A DNA stretch of 64,000 nucleotides from Herbaspirillum sp. GW103 (GCF_000261365.1 NZ_AJVC01000003.1:1364001-1428000); one strand, 5' to 3'; positions 1 through 8,221 are shown, numbered from the stretch's first letter. Numbers and translations: made by a program. The notes: generated from the sequence alone by a model not told the origin.

Positions 1-1
1 C

Positions 2-115
2 GAAGTCGGCGACACCTGGCAATCCCTGCGCCGCGCTGCCGACAGCCTGGAAAACCAGGTCTTGAAGGACAGCCCCTACATCACCGAGATGGGGCGCATC
101 ATCGGCTTGATCTGA
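2..115 (+). CDS. C-terminal end of an unidentified protein (partial)
   Basis: The window opens inside a coding frame that ends with TGA at 113-115 and gives 37 residues, finishing in ...YITEMGRIIGLI. Nearly every third codon position is G or C, as in the sure genes here, so it is very likely the tail of a real gene whose body lies upstream. A strong hairpin with a T-run follows directly. The tail is amphipathic and has no motif I recognise, so no function is proposed. Confidence 0.7.
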   Translation, partial: EVGDTWQSLRRAADSLENQVLKDSPYITEMGRIIGLI

Positions 116-150
116 TCGACCGGCCTCTGCTGGCCGACATGTCTGTTCCC

Positions 151-191
151 AACACCGCCTGCCGCAGCAATTGGCCAGGCGGTGTTGTTTT
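151..191 (+). terminator. Rho-independent terminator of the upstream gene
   Basis: Arms AACACCGCCTG (151-161) and CAGGCGGTGTT (176-186) are perfect complements and are followed by GTTTT. It sits 35 bases after the stop of the truncated plus-strand gene and before the convergent pirin gene. Confidence 0.85.
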
Positions 192-232
192 GAGCCCTGC
201 CGGACGCAGTCCGGATGGGCGACCAGATGCGT

Positions 233-1111
233 TCAATGCGCCGGCAACGGAATCCACTCGGTCTCTCCCGGAATATCCGGGAACACGCGCTTGTCACGGC
301 CACTCCACGCCTGCTTGGCCGCTTCGATCTTCTCCCGCGAGGTGGCCACGAAGTTCCACCACACGAAGCGCGGCCCATCCAGCGGGGCCCCGCCCAGGAT
401 CATGAAGACCGTCTCTCCCACCGCCTTCAAGGTCACGACCGCACCCGGCGCCAGAATGGCCAGCGTACCCGGCTCCATGCGCTCGCCGTCCAGCATCACC
501 TCACCCTTGACCACGTAGACCGCACGTTCCTGCACCTCCGGGGCGATCTCCAGCTCACCGCCCTGCGTGGTGCTGCCGGCCACATACAGCGTCGGACTGG
601 CCGTGATGACCGGCGAGTTCACACCGAAGGCCGAACCGGCCAGCACATGCAGCCGGGCGCCGCCGACCTGGGCTTCAGGCATGTCCTGCGAGGCGTAATG
701 ACGGAACAGCGGCTCACTGTCCTCCTGCCCGGCCGGCAGCGCTACCCACATCTGCAGCCCGTGCACGGGCACCTTCTGCTCGCGGATATCGTCGGGAATG
801 CGCTCGGAGTGAACGATTCCCCGTCCCGAGGCCATCCAGTTGACGGCTCCCGGGGTGATGCGCTGGACCACGCCCAGGCTGTCACGGTGCATCATGGCGC
901 CGGAGAACAGATAGGTGACGGTGGCCAGGCCAATGTGCGGGTGCGGACGGACATCGCCCTCGGTCGTGCCGGCATCGAATTCCACCGGCCCCATATGATC
1001 GAAAAAGACGAAGGGACCGACCGTGCGTGCAGCCGCCGCGGGTAGCAGGCGACGGACCGGGAAACCGATGTCGCGGGTCAGGCCGTGGATCTGGTGAACA
1101 ATATTGCTCAT
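233..1111 (-). CDS. Pirin family protein (first of a tandem pair)
   Basis: 292-residue bicupin protein of the pirin family. The four metal ligands of pirins are present in the N-terminal cupin: H57 and H59 (in RPHPHIG), H101 and E103 (in IVHSER). Bacterial pirins are cytosolic; some act as quercetin 2,3-dioxygenases and others bind metabolic enzymes, so the exact role cannot be read from sequence. The start at 1111 is preceded by AGGAG six bases upstream, whereas the open frame reaching 1264 runs into the next gene. It is the last gene of a doxX-pirin-pirin run on the minus strand, 77 bases after the second pirin. The two copies share the HPH-GF/LxTVTY and GRG(I/L)VHSE blocks but differ elsewhere, which indicates an old duplication. 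Confidence 0.9.
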   Translation of the reverse strand: MSNIVHQIHGLTRDIGFPVRRLLPAAAARTVGPFVFFDHMGPVEFDAGTTEGDVRPHPHIGLATVTYLFSGAMMHRDSLGVVQRITPGAVNWMASGRGIVHSERIPDDIREQKVPVHGLQMWVALPAGQEDSEPLFRHYASQDMPEAQVGGARLHVLAGSAFGVNSPVITASPTLYVAGSTTQGGELEIAPEVQERAVYVVKGEVMLDGERMEPGTLAILAPGAVVTLKAVGETVFMILGGAPLDGPRFVWWNFVATSREKIEAAKQAWSGRDKRVFPDIPGETEWIPLPAH

Positions 1112-1188
1112 GGTGCTCTCCTGGGGCGGCGGGCTCTGCTTGAGACCCGCCTGCCGGGGTTGGAATGTAGATGTAGGGATGGATGAAT

Positions 1189-2049
1189 TCAGAAGCGACC
1201 GGCGCGAAAATCGTCGATGGCCGCTTCCACCTGTTCGCGGGTATTCATCACGAACGGACCCCACTGTGCGATTGGCTCATTCAGGGGCTTGCCGGCAATG
1301 AGCAGGAAGTGGCTGGCCTGCTCGGCGCGCACCGTCACCCCGGCCGCCCCGGCCACGTTGGACAGCACCGCCATGCGCCCGGCCTCGGCGGCACGGGTCT
1401 CGCTGCCTTGAGCACCCACGGCCAGCTTGCCTTCATGAACGTAGAGGAAGGCATTGTGCGTGGCCGGGATCGGCAGATCCAGCGTCACGCCGGCTTCCAG
1501 CTTCAGGTCCAGGTAGAGCGGCTCGGTGGTCTCCCGATGGATCGCTCCGGCCACACCAAAGGCACTGCCGGCCAATACGCGTACCTTCACGCCCGGCTGC
1601 GGCTCGGTCTCGGGAATGCCCGCCGCCGGGATGTCCTGATAGCCGGGATCGGTCATCTTGTCCTTGCCCGCCAGGTTCACCCACAGCTGGAAACCACTCA
1701 TGAGGCCGTTTTCCTGTTCCGGCAACTCGGAGTGGACCAGGCCGCGACCGGCCGTCATCCACTGCATGCCACCCGGCTCCAGCAAGCCTTCGTTACCGGC
1801 ATTGTCGCGGTGGCGCATGCGACCGGCCAGCATGTAGGTCACGGTTTCAAAGCCGCGATGCGGATGGTCGGGGAAACCGGCCAGGTAATCGCTGGGCTCG
1901 TCGGAGTGGAAGGCGTCCAGCATCAGGAACGGGTCCAGGCGACGTTGCAGGTCGTGGGTCAGCACGCGGGTAAGGCTCACGCCGGCGCCATCCTGGGTAG
2001 GGATGCCATTGACCAGGCGTTCGATCTGACGGGTGTAGGGGGTGCTCAT
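1189..2049 (-). CDS. Pirin family protein (second of a tandem pair)
   Basis: 286-residue pirin of the YhhW/quercetinase type. Metal ligands are H62 and H64 (DHPHRG), H106 and E108 (LVHSE), and the C-terminal cupin ends in a PFVMNT motif usual in this subfamily. The start ATG at 2047-2049 has a GGAG-like site (AAGGAG) upstream. It lies between doxX (84 bases upstream) and the other pirin (77 bases downstream), all on the minus strand, so co-transcription is likely. DoxX plus pirin pairs are common next to LysR regulators in proteobacteria and are usually linked with aromatic or oxidative stress; that link is an inference here. A CCGCCC/GGGCGG hairpin at 2071-2089 lies in the leader. Confidence 0.92.
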   Translation of the reverse strand: MSTPYTRQIERLVNGIPTQDGAGVSLTRVLTHDLQRRLDPFLMLDAFHSDEPSDYLAGFPDHPHRGFETVTYMLAGRMRHRDNAGNEGLLEPGGMQWMTAGRGLVHSELPEQENGLMSGFQLWVNLAGKDKMTDPGYQDIPAAGIPETEPQPGVKVRVLAGSAFGVAGAIHRETTEPLYLDLKLEAGVTLDLPIPATHNAFLYVHEGKLAVGAQGSETRAAEAGRMAVLSNVAGAAGVTVRAEQASHFLLIAGKPLNEPIAQWGPFVMNTREQVEAAIDDFRAGRF

Positions 2050-2133
2050 GCTTGTTTCTCCTTGGGAAGCCCGCCCTTCGTGGGGGCGGACCGGTCAATC
2101 ATTGGTGATGGGTGCAACGCTGCGCCGTCAGGC

Positions 2134-2529
2134 TCAACGGCTTTCTTCCGGCCGGGCTTGCGGGTCGATCGAGGACACCAGCAGCAGCGCGCCGATCAGG
2201 GCCACGTTCTTGAGGAAGTGAATCATCTGACCTTGGGCAGCTGCGCCTTCCATCGTCCAGAAATGGTGGGCCGAGAGCGTCGCACCCACGGTGAAGAGCG
2301 CGATCACCAGCGACACGGGGCGCAAACCACGCCCGGTCATCAGCAGCAGACCACCGCCGACTTCCACCAGGATGGTGACCAGCACGGCCAGGGTCGGGAC
2401 CGGCAAGCCCAGACTGCCAAAGTAAGCGACGGTGCCGGCAAAGCCGACAATCTTGAAGATGCCCGAAATGACGAACAGGGAAGCCAGCAGAACGCGGCCA
2501 ATGCGGAAGGTGTTGTAGTGCGTGATCAT
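2134..2529 (-). CDS. DoxX family membrane protein
   Basis: 131-residue inner-membrane protein with four predicted hydrophobic segments (about residues 8-28, 45-65, 73-93 and 108-125) and the DoxX-type sequence RVLLASLFVISGIFKI near its start. The start chosen is the ATG at 2527-2529, preceded by AGAGG; the longer frame to 2646 would add a polar tail that is not typical of the family. DoxX proteins are small quinone- or thiol-related membrane proteins of uncertain chemistry. It is the first gene of the minus-strand doxX-pirin-pirin unit, and its promoter faces that of the LysR gene at 2819. Confidence 0.88.
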   Translation of the reverse strand: MITHYNTFRIGRVLLASLFVISGIFKIVGFAGTVAYFGSLGLPVPTLAVLVTILVEVGGGLLLMTGRGLRPVSLVIALFTVGATLSAHHFWTMEGAAAQGQMIHFLKNVALIGALLLVSSIDPQARPEESR

Positions 2530-2740
2530 GGTAAGCCTCTGTAGTGTTGGGTGAACGACCTTGTGTTTGAGTTGTAATGCCGTACTGCCTTCAATCTTGT
2601 TGTTGCCCGATGTTGCCTGATATTGCCCGATGTTGGCCGATGCCAATCACCGAACCGGCTCCTCGCTTCATGCTGCGCCCGTTACGGCCTTCGCTGCAGC
2701 CAGTGACGACAGAATAGGCAACTTCGGCTTCCGATAAAAC

Positions 2741-2780
2741 TGATTATCTTTTTATAATCATTATCTAAATTTTAGATATA
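2741..2780. promoter_or_regulatory. Divergent promoter with two palindromes (doxX / lysR)
   Basis: An AT-rich island in high-GC DNA holds TGATTAT...ATAATCA (2741-2747 and 2754-2760), with a perfect TATAAT (2753-2758) as a -10 for the LysR gene, followed by the perfect 15-base palindrome ATCTAAATTTTAGAT (2763-2777). The second palindrome would cover the lysR transcription start. It fits a LysR-type operator serving both directions. No good -35 was found. The site assignment is an inference from position and symmetry. Confidence 0.6.
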
Positions 2781-2818
2781 GTGAGCACTTCGTCACTCCA
2801 TACCATGGCGGGAGCCCC

Positions 2819-3769
2819 ATGAATATTGAACGTCTGTCGCTGGATCAGTTGCGGGTTTTCGTGCAGGTGGCCGACAGCGGCAGTTTCCTGGCTGCGGCGC
2901 GCAAGCTGTCGCGGGCGCAGTCGGCCGTCAGCTATGCCATCGCCACGCTGGAAGAGCAGCTCGGGGTACTGCTGTTTGACCGCAGCGGCTACCGGCCGCA
3001 GCTGACCAGTCCGGGGGCGGCTCTGCTGGCCGATGCGCGGCAGGTGCTGGATCATGTCGATTCGCTGCAGGTGCGGGCCAGTTCCTACGCACGCGGGCAG
3101 GAGCTTGAAGTGTCGCTGGCGGTGGATGTGTTCTTTCCCACCGATTGCCTGGTGGACCTGCTGCAGCGCTTTCGCCAGGCTTTCCCGGCGGTGACTGTGC
3201 GACTGGAGGTGGAGGCCCTGGGCGCCGTGGCAGAACGCGTCATCGATGGGCGTTCGATGCTGGGCATCCTCGGGACCCTGCCGACCACGCCGCCCAACCT
3301 GCTGCGCATTACCCTGCCCAGCGTGCAGCTGGTGGCGGTGGTCGCGCCGGACCATCCGCTGGCCAAGGTGAAGGGACGCATTTCCGAAAAGCTGCTGCAA
3401 CAGCAAACCCAATTGGTGCTGTCCGACCGCAGCGAACTGACGGCGCGCCAGGATTTCTCGGTACATTCACGGCTGACCTGGCGCATGAGCGATCTCGGTA
3501 CCAAGCACGCCCTGTTGCGGGCCGGCATGGGCTGGGGCAACATGCCGCTGCATGTGGTGAGCAACGATCTGGACAATGGACGGCTGGTCAGCATCAGTAC
3601 CATCCATCACCCGCCCCAAGGGACCGAACTGCCCATCCAGTGTGTCTACAAGCCCGACCATCCGGCCGGTCCGGCGCTGTCGTGGTGGCTGGATTCGCTG
3701 GCGGCACTGACTGCCTTGTCTCCCGACAACAAGCCGCAGCACGAAATACAAGCCAAAGACGATAAATAG
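2819..3769 (+). CDS. LysR family transcriptional regulator
   Basis: 316-residue LysR-type regulator. The N-terminal winged helix-turn-helix spans about residues 6-65 (LDQLRVFVQVADSGSFLAAARKLSRAQSAVS). The effector-binding region follows from about 90 to 300. The start ATG is 2819-2821, with GGAG six bases upstream. It is divergent from doxX-pirin-pirin and shares a palindrome-rich spacer with them, so those genes are its most likely targets. The effector cannot be predicted. Its stop codon lies inside another set of inverted repeats (3761-3794). Confidence 0.93.
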   Translation: MNIERLSLDQLRVFVQVADSGSFLAAARKLSRAQSAVSYAIATLEEQLGVLLFDRSGYRPQLTSPGAALLADARQVLDHVDSLQVRASSYARGQELEVSLAVDVFFPTDCLVDLLQRFRQAFPAVTVRLEVEALGAVAERVIDGRSMLGILGTLPTTPPNLLRITLPSVQLVAVVAPDHPLAKVKGRISEKLLQQQTQLVLSDRSELTARQDFSVHSRLTWRMSDLGTKHALLRAGMGWGNMPLHVVSNDLDNGRLVSISTIHHPPQGTELPIQCVYKPDHPAGPALSWWLDSLAALTALSPDNKPQHEIQAKDDK

Positions 3770-3794
3770 AATTTATCGGGTTGTACCGATAAAT
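3761..3794. promoter_or_regulatory. Three alternating GATAAAT half-sites between lysR and the XRE gene
   Basis: GATAAAT (3761-3767), ATTTATC (3771-3777) and GATAAAT (3788-3794) alternate in orientation. The last two are part of a perfect inverted repeat ATTTATCGG-6 bases-CCGATAAAT (3771-3794). There is no T-run, so it is more likely an operator than a terminator. It overlaps the lysR stop codon and precedes the small XRE regulator, which may bind it. CCGATAAA also occurs at 2731-2738, in front of lysR. Confidence 0.55.
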
Positions 3795-3921
3795 ACAAAA
3801 AACAAGACTATTCTTATATTGCGGTTTATTGTATTCACCCTATATTTTCCTCGGCAGCCACGCCTCAGGAAATCCGACCTCAGTGCCACCCCTGCCACAT
3901 CTTTGTCTTGAGGGAGTCTCC

Positions 3922-4221
3922 ATGGTCAACGATTTTCCGATCAGTCTGTCGACCCAGTTGCGCGAGCATCTGCGCGCCCTGCGCAAGCAGCAGGGCATGA
4001 CCCAGGCACAACTGGGTGCGCGCGTGGGCGTGAGCCAGGCGCGTATCGCCGAGATCGAAGGCAATCCGGGGGCCGTCAGCGTGGAGCGGATGCTGTTGCT
4101 GCTGTCGATCCTGGGCGCCGGTCTCAGACTGCATGTCCACGCTGCCGAGCAGCCCCTGCACGACGTAGCGGAACCTGCTGCGACTGCCTGTATTGCGTCC
4201 TGCAAACACGGTTCCTGGTAA
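3922..4221 (+). CDS. Small XRE-family (HipB-like) DNA-binding protein
   Basis: 99-residue protein with one Cro/C1-type helix-turn-helix at about residues 13-67 (LREHLRALRKQQGMTQAQLG...VSQARIAEIEG). The ATG at 3922 follows GAGGGAG by six bases; the upstream in-frame ATG at 3829 has no such site. The short tail (residues 70-99) is unlike any toxin or sensor domain. HipB-like antitoxins look similar, but no HipA-type kinase or other toxin is adjacent, so it is better described as a stand-alone regulator. It converges with the GlxA-type regulator gene 49 bases away. The region upstream carries the GATAAAT inverted repeats. Confidence 0.85.
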   Translation: MVNDFPISLSTQLREHLRALRKQQGMTQAQLGARVGVSQARIAEIEGNPGAVSVERMLLLLSILGAGLRLHVHAAEQPLHDVAEPAATACIASCKHGSW

Positions 4222-4270
4222 TGCCGCTGCATGTCTGGATGATCAGGCAGGGCGTGCGCAGCCACAGGAA

Positions 4271-5287
4271 TCATGCTGCCGCAAAGCGCTCTCGGTACTG
4301 CCCCGGACTCACGCCCAGCTGGCGCAGGAAGACCCGGCGCAGGTTCTGTTCCTCCCCATAGCCGGACTGGCTGGCGATGCGCTTGAGCGGCAGGCGGGTT
4401 TCCTCGAGCGCCCGGCGTGCCGCCTCCAGCCGCATCAACTCCACCGTGCGCGCCGGCGTACGGCCGGTCTCGGCCACATACAGACGGGCAAAAGTGCGCG
4501 GACTCATGTTGGCCTGACGCGCCAGGTTCTCTACGCGCAGATCCGCCTCCAGATTGCCGGCGATCCAGGCATGCAGCTCGGCAAAGCGTGCCGCCCCGGC
4601 GGCCTGCGAGGCCAGCGAGGTGCTGAACTGCGATTGACCGCCCGGACGCTTGATGAACATCACCAGTTGCCGTGCCGTCGCAATGGCAGCGGCATGGCCA
4701 AGATCCTGTTCCACCAGCGCCAGCGTCAGGTCGATGCCGGCCGTCACCCCCGCCGAGGTCCAGATCCGCCCCTGACGGATATAGATCGGCTCGCCATCGA
4801 CCTGCAACGCCGGATAGCGATACTGCAGTTCCTGGACCGAAGCCCAGTGCGTAGTCACGCGCAGGCCATCCAGTACACCCGCCTCGGCCAGGTGGAACGC
4901 ACCGGTGCAGACTGAACAGACGCGTTGCGCGCGCGGCGCGGCCTGGCGTATCCACGCGACCAGGGCGGTATCGATGCAAAAACGCTCGCCCACGCTGCCC
5001 CCGGGAGAGATGAGGGTATGCAGGCCATCAGCCATCAGCAAGCCATCCAGCGAGGACAGAGGATGCGTGAGCACCGGCAGGCCGGCGCTGGTGAGGATCG
5101 CGCCCCCTCCGGCCGAGGCCACGTGCAGGCGATAGATCTCGCCCCCCTGTAGGCGGTTGGTGGTGGCCAGCGCCTGCATGGGACCGGAAAGGTCCAGCAG
5201 ATTCATGCCGTCATAGGCGAGCAGGACCACGTTGCGCACAGGGAGCGGAGACGGCATGGGCGTAAGCTCAGGGGTCATGGCATTCAT
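4271..5287 (-). CDS. GlxA-type transcriptional regulator (DJ-1/PfpI domain plus AraC HTH)
   Basis: 338 residues with a DJ-1/PfpI amidotransferase-like domain (about 17-200) and a C-terminal AraC-type double helix-turn-helix (about 240-335, ending in GVSPGQYRERF). The cysteine at the nucleophile elbow is C127 (VCSVCTGAF). Regulators of this class usually sense small nitrogenous compounds; the ligand is unknown here. It starts nine bases after the stop of the MFS transporter gene on the same strand, so the two are almost surely co-transcribed. GGAG ends one base before the first ATG (5285-5287) and lies 10 bases before an in-frame ATG at 5276-5278, so the second may be the real start. Confidence 0.9.
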   Translation of the reverse strand: MNAMTPELTPMPSPLPVRNVVLLAYDGMNLLDLSGPMQALATTNRLQGGEIYRLHVASAGGGAILTSAGLPVLTHPLSSLDGLLMADGLHTLISPGGSVGERFCIDTALVAWIRQAAPRAQRVCSVCTGAFHLAEAGVLDGLRVTTHWASVQELQYRYPALQVDGEPIYIRQGRIWTSAGVTAGIDLTLALVEQDLGHAAAIATARQLVMFIKRPGGQSQFSTSLASQAAGAARFAELHAWIAGNLEADLRVENLARQANMSPRTFARLYVAETGRTPARTVELMRLEAARRALEETRLPLKRIASQSGYGEEQNLRRVFLRQLGVSPGQYRERFAAA

Positions 5288-5296
5288 GCTCCGATG

Positions 5297-6535
5297 TTAG
5301 CGCAGGCCCGCCGCGAGTGCCGTCTGCGCGGCACGTCGGGACCACATCCAGCGCAAGGTGACCAGGGCCGACAGCAGCAGCACCGGCAGGATGGCGGTAT
5401 TGAGCGTCTCCCAGCCGAAGCGGGCCAGCAAGGGGCCGGCACCCAGCGTGGCCAGCGCAGTGGCGGCATAGCGCATGAGCTCGGCCAGGCCCTGGGTCTT
5501 GGCACGCTCGGAGGGAGCATAGGACTGCGCCAGCAGCGTGGTCCCGCCGACGAACATGAAATTCCAGCCTGTCCCCAGCAGCAGCAAGGCCACGTAGAAG
5601 GCTGGCAGCGTGGTCGAGAACATGGCGATGAGGGCGCAGCCGAGGTTCATGCCCAGTCCTGCCAGCAGCACGGAGCCCAGGCCCATGCGCTGGATCAGGC
5701 GTGCGGCAAAGAAGGACGGCGCGTACATGCCCACCAGGTGCCACTGGATGATGGCCGCGCCGTCGTCGATGCCATGGTGGCAGGCCACCGCCGCCAGGGG
5801 TGCCGCGGTCATGATGAACATCATCACCATCGAGCCCGCCACGTTGTTGGCGACCGAGGCCATGAAGATCGGCGTACGCACAATGGCCGACAGCGGCCGC
5901 GCCGGGGTCAGGGCCTCCGCTGAGGTCACCGCCACCGGCCCGGCCTGGTCGCGATAGAACAGCAGCAGCACCAGCGCCGACAACAGTCCCATGCCCGCCA
6001 CCACCAGATAGGCACCGGCAAACAATGCTGCCGCAAACCAGTCCTTGCTCCAGGCCGCCAAGGCCGGACCGATCAGGGCCGCGATCACGCCGCCGGCCAG
6101 TACCGTCGAAATGGCACGACTCTTGGCGGTCTCTTCGACCGCATCGGCGGCGGCCAGCCGGTAATACTGCGCAAACGCCTGAAATACCCCCACCAGCGCC
6201 GTCCCCACGCAGAAGGTCCAGAACTGCGCATGCCAGACCGACCACACCGAAATCAGCCCGCCGATACAGCAACTGGCTGCCCCCAGCACGAAGGACCAGC
6301 GACGTCCCAGGCGCTGGATCAGGAAGGCGGCAAACCAGGTCACCACCGCCCCGGCCACCGTGATGAGGGCAAACGGCAGGGTCGCCAGCGCCTTGTCCGG
6401 GGCCAGTTGCCAGCCGGTCAGCGCGGTCAGGGTCAGGTCGATCGAGATGGCGCAGGTGAACAGGCCCTGGCACACGGCCAGGACGGCGGCGTTGCGGCGG
6501 CCATCGCGCGCTGCGGCAGACAGGCAGGAAAGCAT
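5297..6535 (-). CDS. MFS transporter (12 membrane segments)
   Basis: 412-residue major facilitator superfamily protein with about twelve hydrophobic segments in two halves and an RLGRR loop after helix 2. It probably exports or imports a small organic compound; sequence alone does not give the substrate. I chose the ATG at 6533-6535 because GGAG lies eight bases upstream; a TTG 21 bases earlier is also open. It is the first gene of a two-gene unit with the GlxA-type regulator and is divergent from an isochorismatase-fold hydrolase, which suggests a regulated transport-and-hydrolysis module. Confidence 0.9.
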   Translation of the reverse strand: MLSCLSAAARDGRRNAAVLAVCQGLFTCAISIDLTLTALTGWQLAPDKALATLPFALITVAGAVVTWFAAFLIQRLGRRWSFVLGAASCCIGGLISVWSVWHAQFWTFCVGTALVGVFQAFAQYYRLAAADAVEETAKSRAISTVLAGGVIAALIGPALAAWSKDWFAAALFAGAYLVVAGMGLLSALVLLLFYRDQAGPVAVTSAEALTPARPLSAIVRTPIFMASVANNVAGSMVMMFIMTAAPLAAVACHHGIDDGAAIIQWHLVGMYAPSFFAARLIQRMGLGSVLLAGLGMNLGCALIAMFSTTLPAFYVALLLLGTGWNFMFVGGTTLLAQSYAPSERAKTQGLAELMRYAATALATLGAGPLLARFGWETLNTAILPVLLLSALVTLRWMWSRRAAQTALAAGLR

Positions 6536-6551
6536 GGATTTGCTCCGGAGG

Positions 6552-6614
6552 GTCAATGATGGAAAAATTGTCGGATTCCCACCCGTTTGGCGTCAATGAC
6601 ACAAGACCGTCAAT
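6552..6614. promoter_or_regulatory. Repeated GTCAAT(GA) motif in the MFS / isochorismatase divergent promoter
   Basis: GTCAATGA occurs at 6552-6559 and again exactly 40 bases later at 6592-6599, with a further GTCAAT at 6609-6614. All three lie in the 108-base divergent spacer. Same-orientation half-sites are usual for AraC-family regulators, and one is encoded downstream of the MFS gene. Binding is an inference. Confidence 0.4.
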
Positions 6615-6643
6615 TTCTGCCAACCCCACATGACAGGACTTCC

Positions 6644-7174
6644 ATGCTGATCCATGCCCATCAATCGGCCCTGCTGGTGATCGACCCCCAGGAAAGACTT
6701 TTGCCTGCCCTCCACGAAGGCCGGGCCATGCTGGCGCAGCTGGTGCGCATGGCCAGTATCGCCCGGCTGCTGGGGGTACCGGTACTGGCCACCGAACAGA
6801 TGCCCGCGAAGCTGGGCCCCAACCATCCGGAGATCGCCCGCCTGTGCGACCAGACCCTGTCCAAGCAGCATTTCGACGCCTGCGCGGACGGCTTGCTGCC
6901 GATCATTCCCCCGGTGGTACGGGAGATCATCGTGGCCGGCTGCGAAGCCCACATCTGCGTGCTGCAGACTGCGCTGTCACTGCTGCAACAGGGCTACCGC
7001 GTCCTGCCTCTGCTGGACGCCTGCGCGTCACGCCGTGCACAGGACCGTGATGCCGCCTTCGACCGCCTGCGCGCGGCCGGTGCCACCCCGGTGACACTGG
7101 AAATGGTGGCCTATGAATGGCTGCGCGAAAGCGAACATCCGCAGTTTCGCGCCGTGCTGACAATGGTGAAGTGA
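6644..7174 (+). CDS. Isochorismatase-fold cysteine hydrolase
   Basis: 176-residue protein of the cysteine-hydrolase superfamily (isochorismatase, nicotinamidase, YcaC). The catalytic triad can be placed at D14 (LVIDPQER), K74 (LSKQHFD) and C105 (GCEAHICVLQTA). The start ATG at 6644 is preceded by AGGA. The short length and C-terminal pattern resemble the YcaC-like group, whose substrates are mostly unknown. It is divergent from the MFS/GlxA-type regulator pair, and GlxA-family regulators often sit beside such hydrolases. The 218 bases to fnr hold only a short palindrome (AGCTGCGCAGCT, 7295-7306). Confidence 0.9.
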   Translation: MLIHAHQSALLVIDPQERLLPALHEGRAMLAQLVRMASIARLLGVPVLATEQMPAKLGPNHPEIARLCDQTLSKQHFDACADGLLPIIPPVVREIIVAGCEAHICVLQTALSLLQQGYRVLPLLDACASRRAQDRDAAFDRLRAAGATPVTLEMVAYEWLRESEHPQFRAVLTMVK

Positions 7175-7392
7175 AGCAATCGATGACAGGCGTAACCAAA
7201 AAACAAGTCAATGACGGAAACGATGAAAGTTTCGGTTGCTCGCCCCGCAGATGCGTTTTGCAGGCAAGAACTGTGGTAAAAGTAGGGAAAAAATAGCTGC
7301 GCAGCTGCATGACAATGTGGCGCAATCACATATCATCACGCCAAACCCTGGCCAGCCGACGCCGCCACAACATAGAGGAAAATCCAACGCTT

Positions 7393-8160
7393 ATGTCCAG
7401 CCTACCTGCCCACACGCCCATCCAGTCGCCGCCTCCGCTCACCCTGCACGCGCTGCGCGCCAGTTGCTCGGCCTGCAGCATGCACCAGTTGTGCCTGCCG
7501 ATGGGACTGGACCAGGGCGACATGCAGCGACTGGAGCAGGTCATCAACCGCCGCCGCAAGGTCAAGCGCGATGAGAGCCTGTACCGCCTCAATGACAAGT
7601 TCGACATGCTCTATGCCATTCGCCTGGGGCATTTCAAGACCTTCCAGGGCAATACCAATGGCGGCCAGCAGATTACCGGCTTCCAGATGGCCGGCGAACT
7701 GCTGGGCATGGATGCCATCGGCGCAGGCCACCACCTGTGCGAAGCCGTGGCACTGGAAGACAGCGAAGTCTGCGAAATCCCCTTTACGCGCCTGGAAGAA
7801 TTGTTCCGCGACATGCCCACCCTGCTGCGTCAGTTTCACCGCATGATGAGCCTGGAGATTTCGCGCGAGCAACGCGTCATGCTGACCCTGGGCAGCATGA
7901 CCGCCCAGCAGAAGATGGCCGCCTTCATGCTCAATCTGTCGTCCCGCTATGCCAGCCGGGGCTATTCCTCGACCCGCTTCCAGTTGCGCATGACCCGCGA
8001 GGAAATCGGCAACTACCTGGGCCTGGCCGTGGAGAGCGTGAGCCGGCTCTTGACCAACTTCAAGAAGACCGGCGTGATCGAGGTCAACCACCGCGATGTC
8101 GAGCTGTGCGACCTGGCGGCCCTGCGCGCCATCGCGCTGGGCAACGATCCCTGCGCCTGA
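7393..8160 (+). CDS. fnr: FNR-type oxygen-sensing transcriptional regulator
   Basis: 255-residue Crp/FNR family regulator with all four 4Fe-4S ligands: C25, C28 and C34 (CSACSMHQLC) plus C116 (HHLCEAVAL), spaced as in E. coli FNR. The recognition helix ESVSRLLTNFKK keeps the E-x-x-S-R signature that reads TTGAT half-sites. It would switch genes for low-oxygen life when its cluster is intact. The ATG at 7393 is chosen because the protein then begins like other beta-proteobacterial FNR proteins; AGAGGA lies about 13 bases upstream, a rather long gap. Burkholderiales often have several FNR paralogues, so this may be one of a set. Confidence 0.93.
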   Translation: MSSLPAHTPIQSPPPLTLHALRASCSACSMHQLCLPMGLDQGDMQRLEQVINRRRKVKRDESLYRLNDKFDMLYAIRLGHFKTFQGNTNGGQQITGFQMAGELLGMDAIGAGHHLCEAVALEDSEVCEIPFTRLEELFRDMPTLLRQFHRMMSLEISREQRVMLTLGSMTAQQKMAAFMLNLSSRYASRGYSSTRFQLRMTREEIGNYLGLAVESVSRLLTNFKKTGVIEVNHRDVELCDLAALRAIALGNDPCA

Positions 8161-8221
8161 TCTGACCGGCCCCACCCCGGCCCCTTGCCGGGGCACGGGG
8201 GGCTGAGGTTAGAATGGCCGG

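Noticed and set aside
3922..4221. Antitoxin of a HipAB-type toxin-antitoxin pair
   Set aside because: The HTH fits HipB, but no HipA kinase or other toxin gene is adjacent; the neighbour is an AraC-type regulator on the other strand.
8175..8193. Hairpin CCCCGGC/GCCGGGG after fnr as a terminator
   Set aside because: Stem is present but no T-run follows on either strand, so it cannot be called a Rho-independent terminator.
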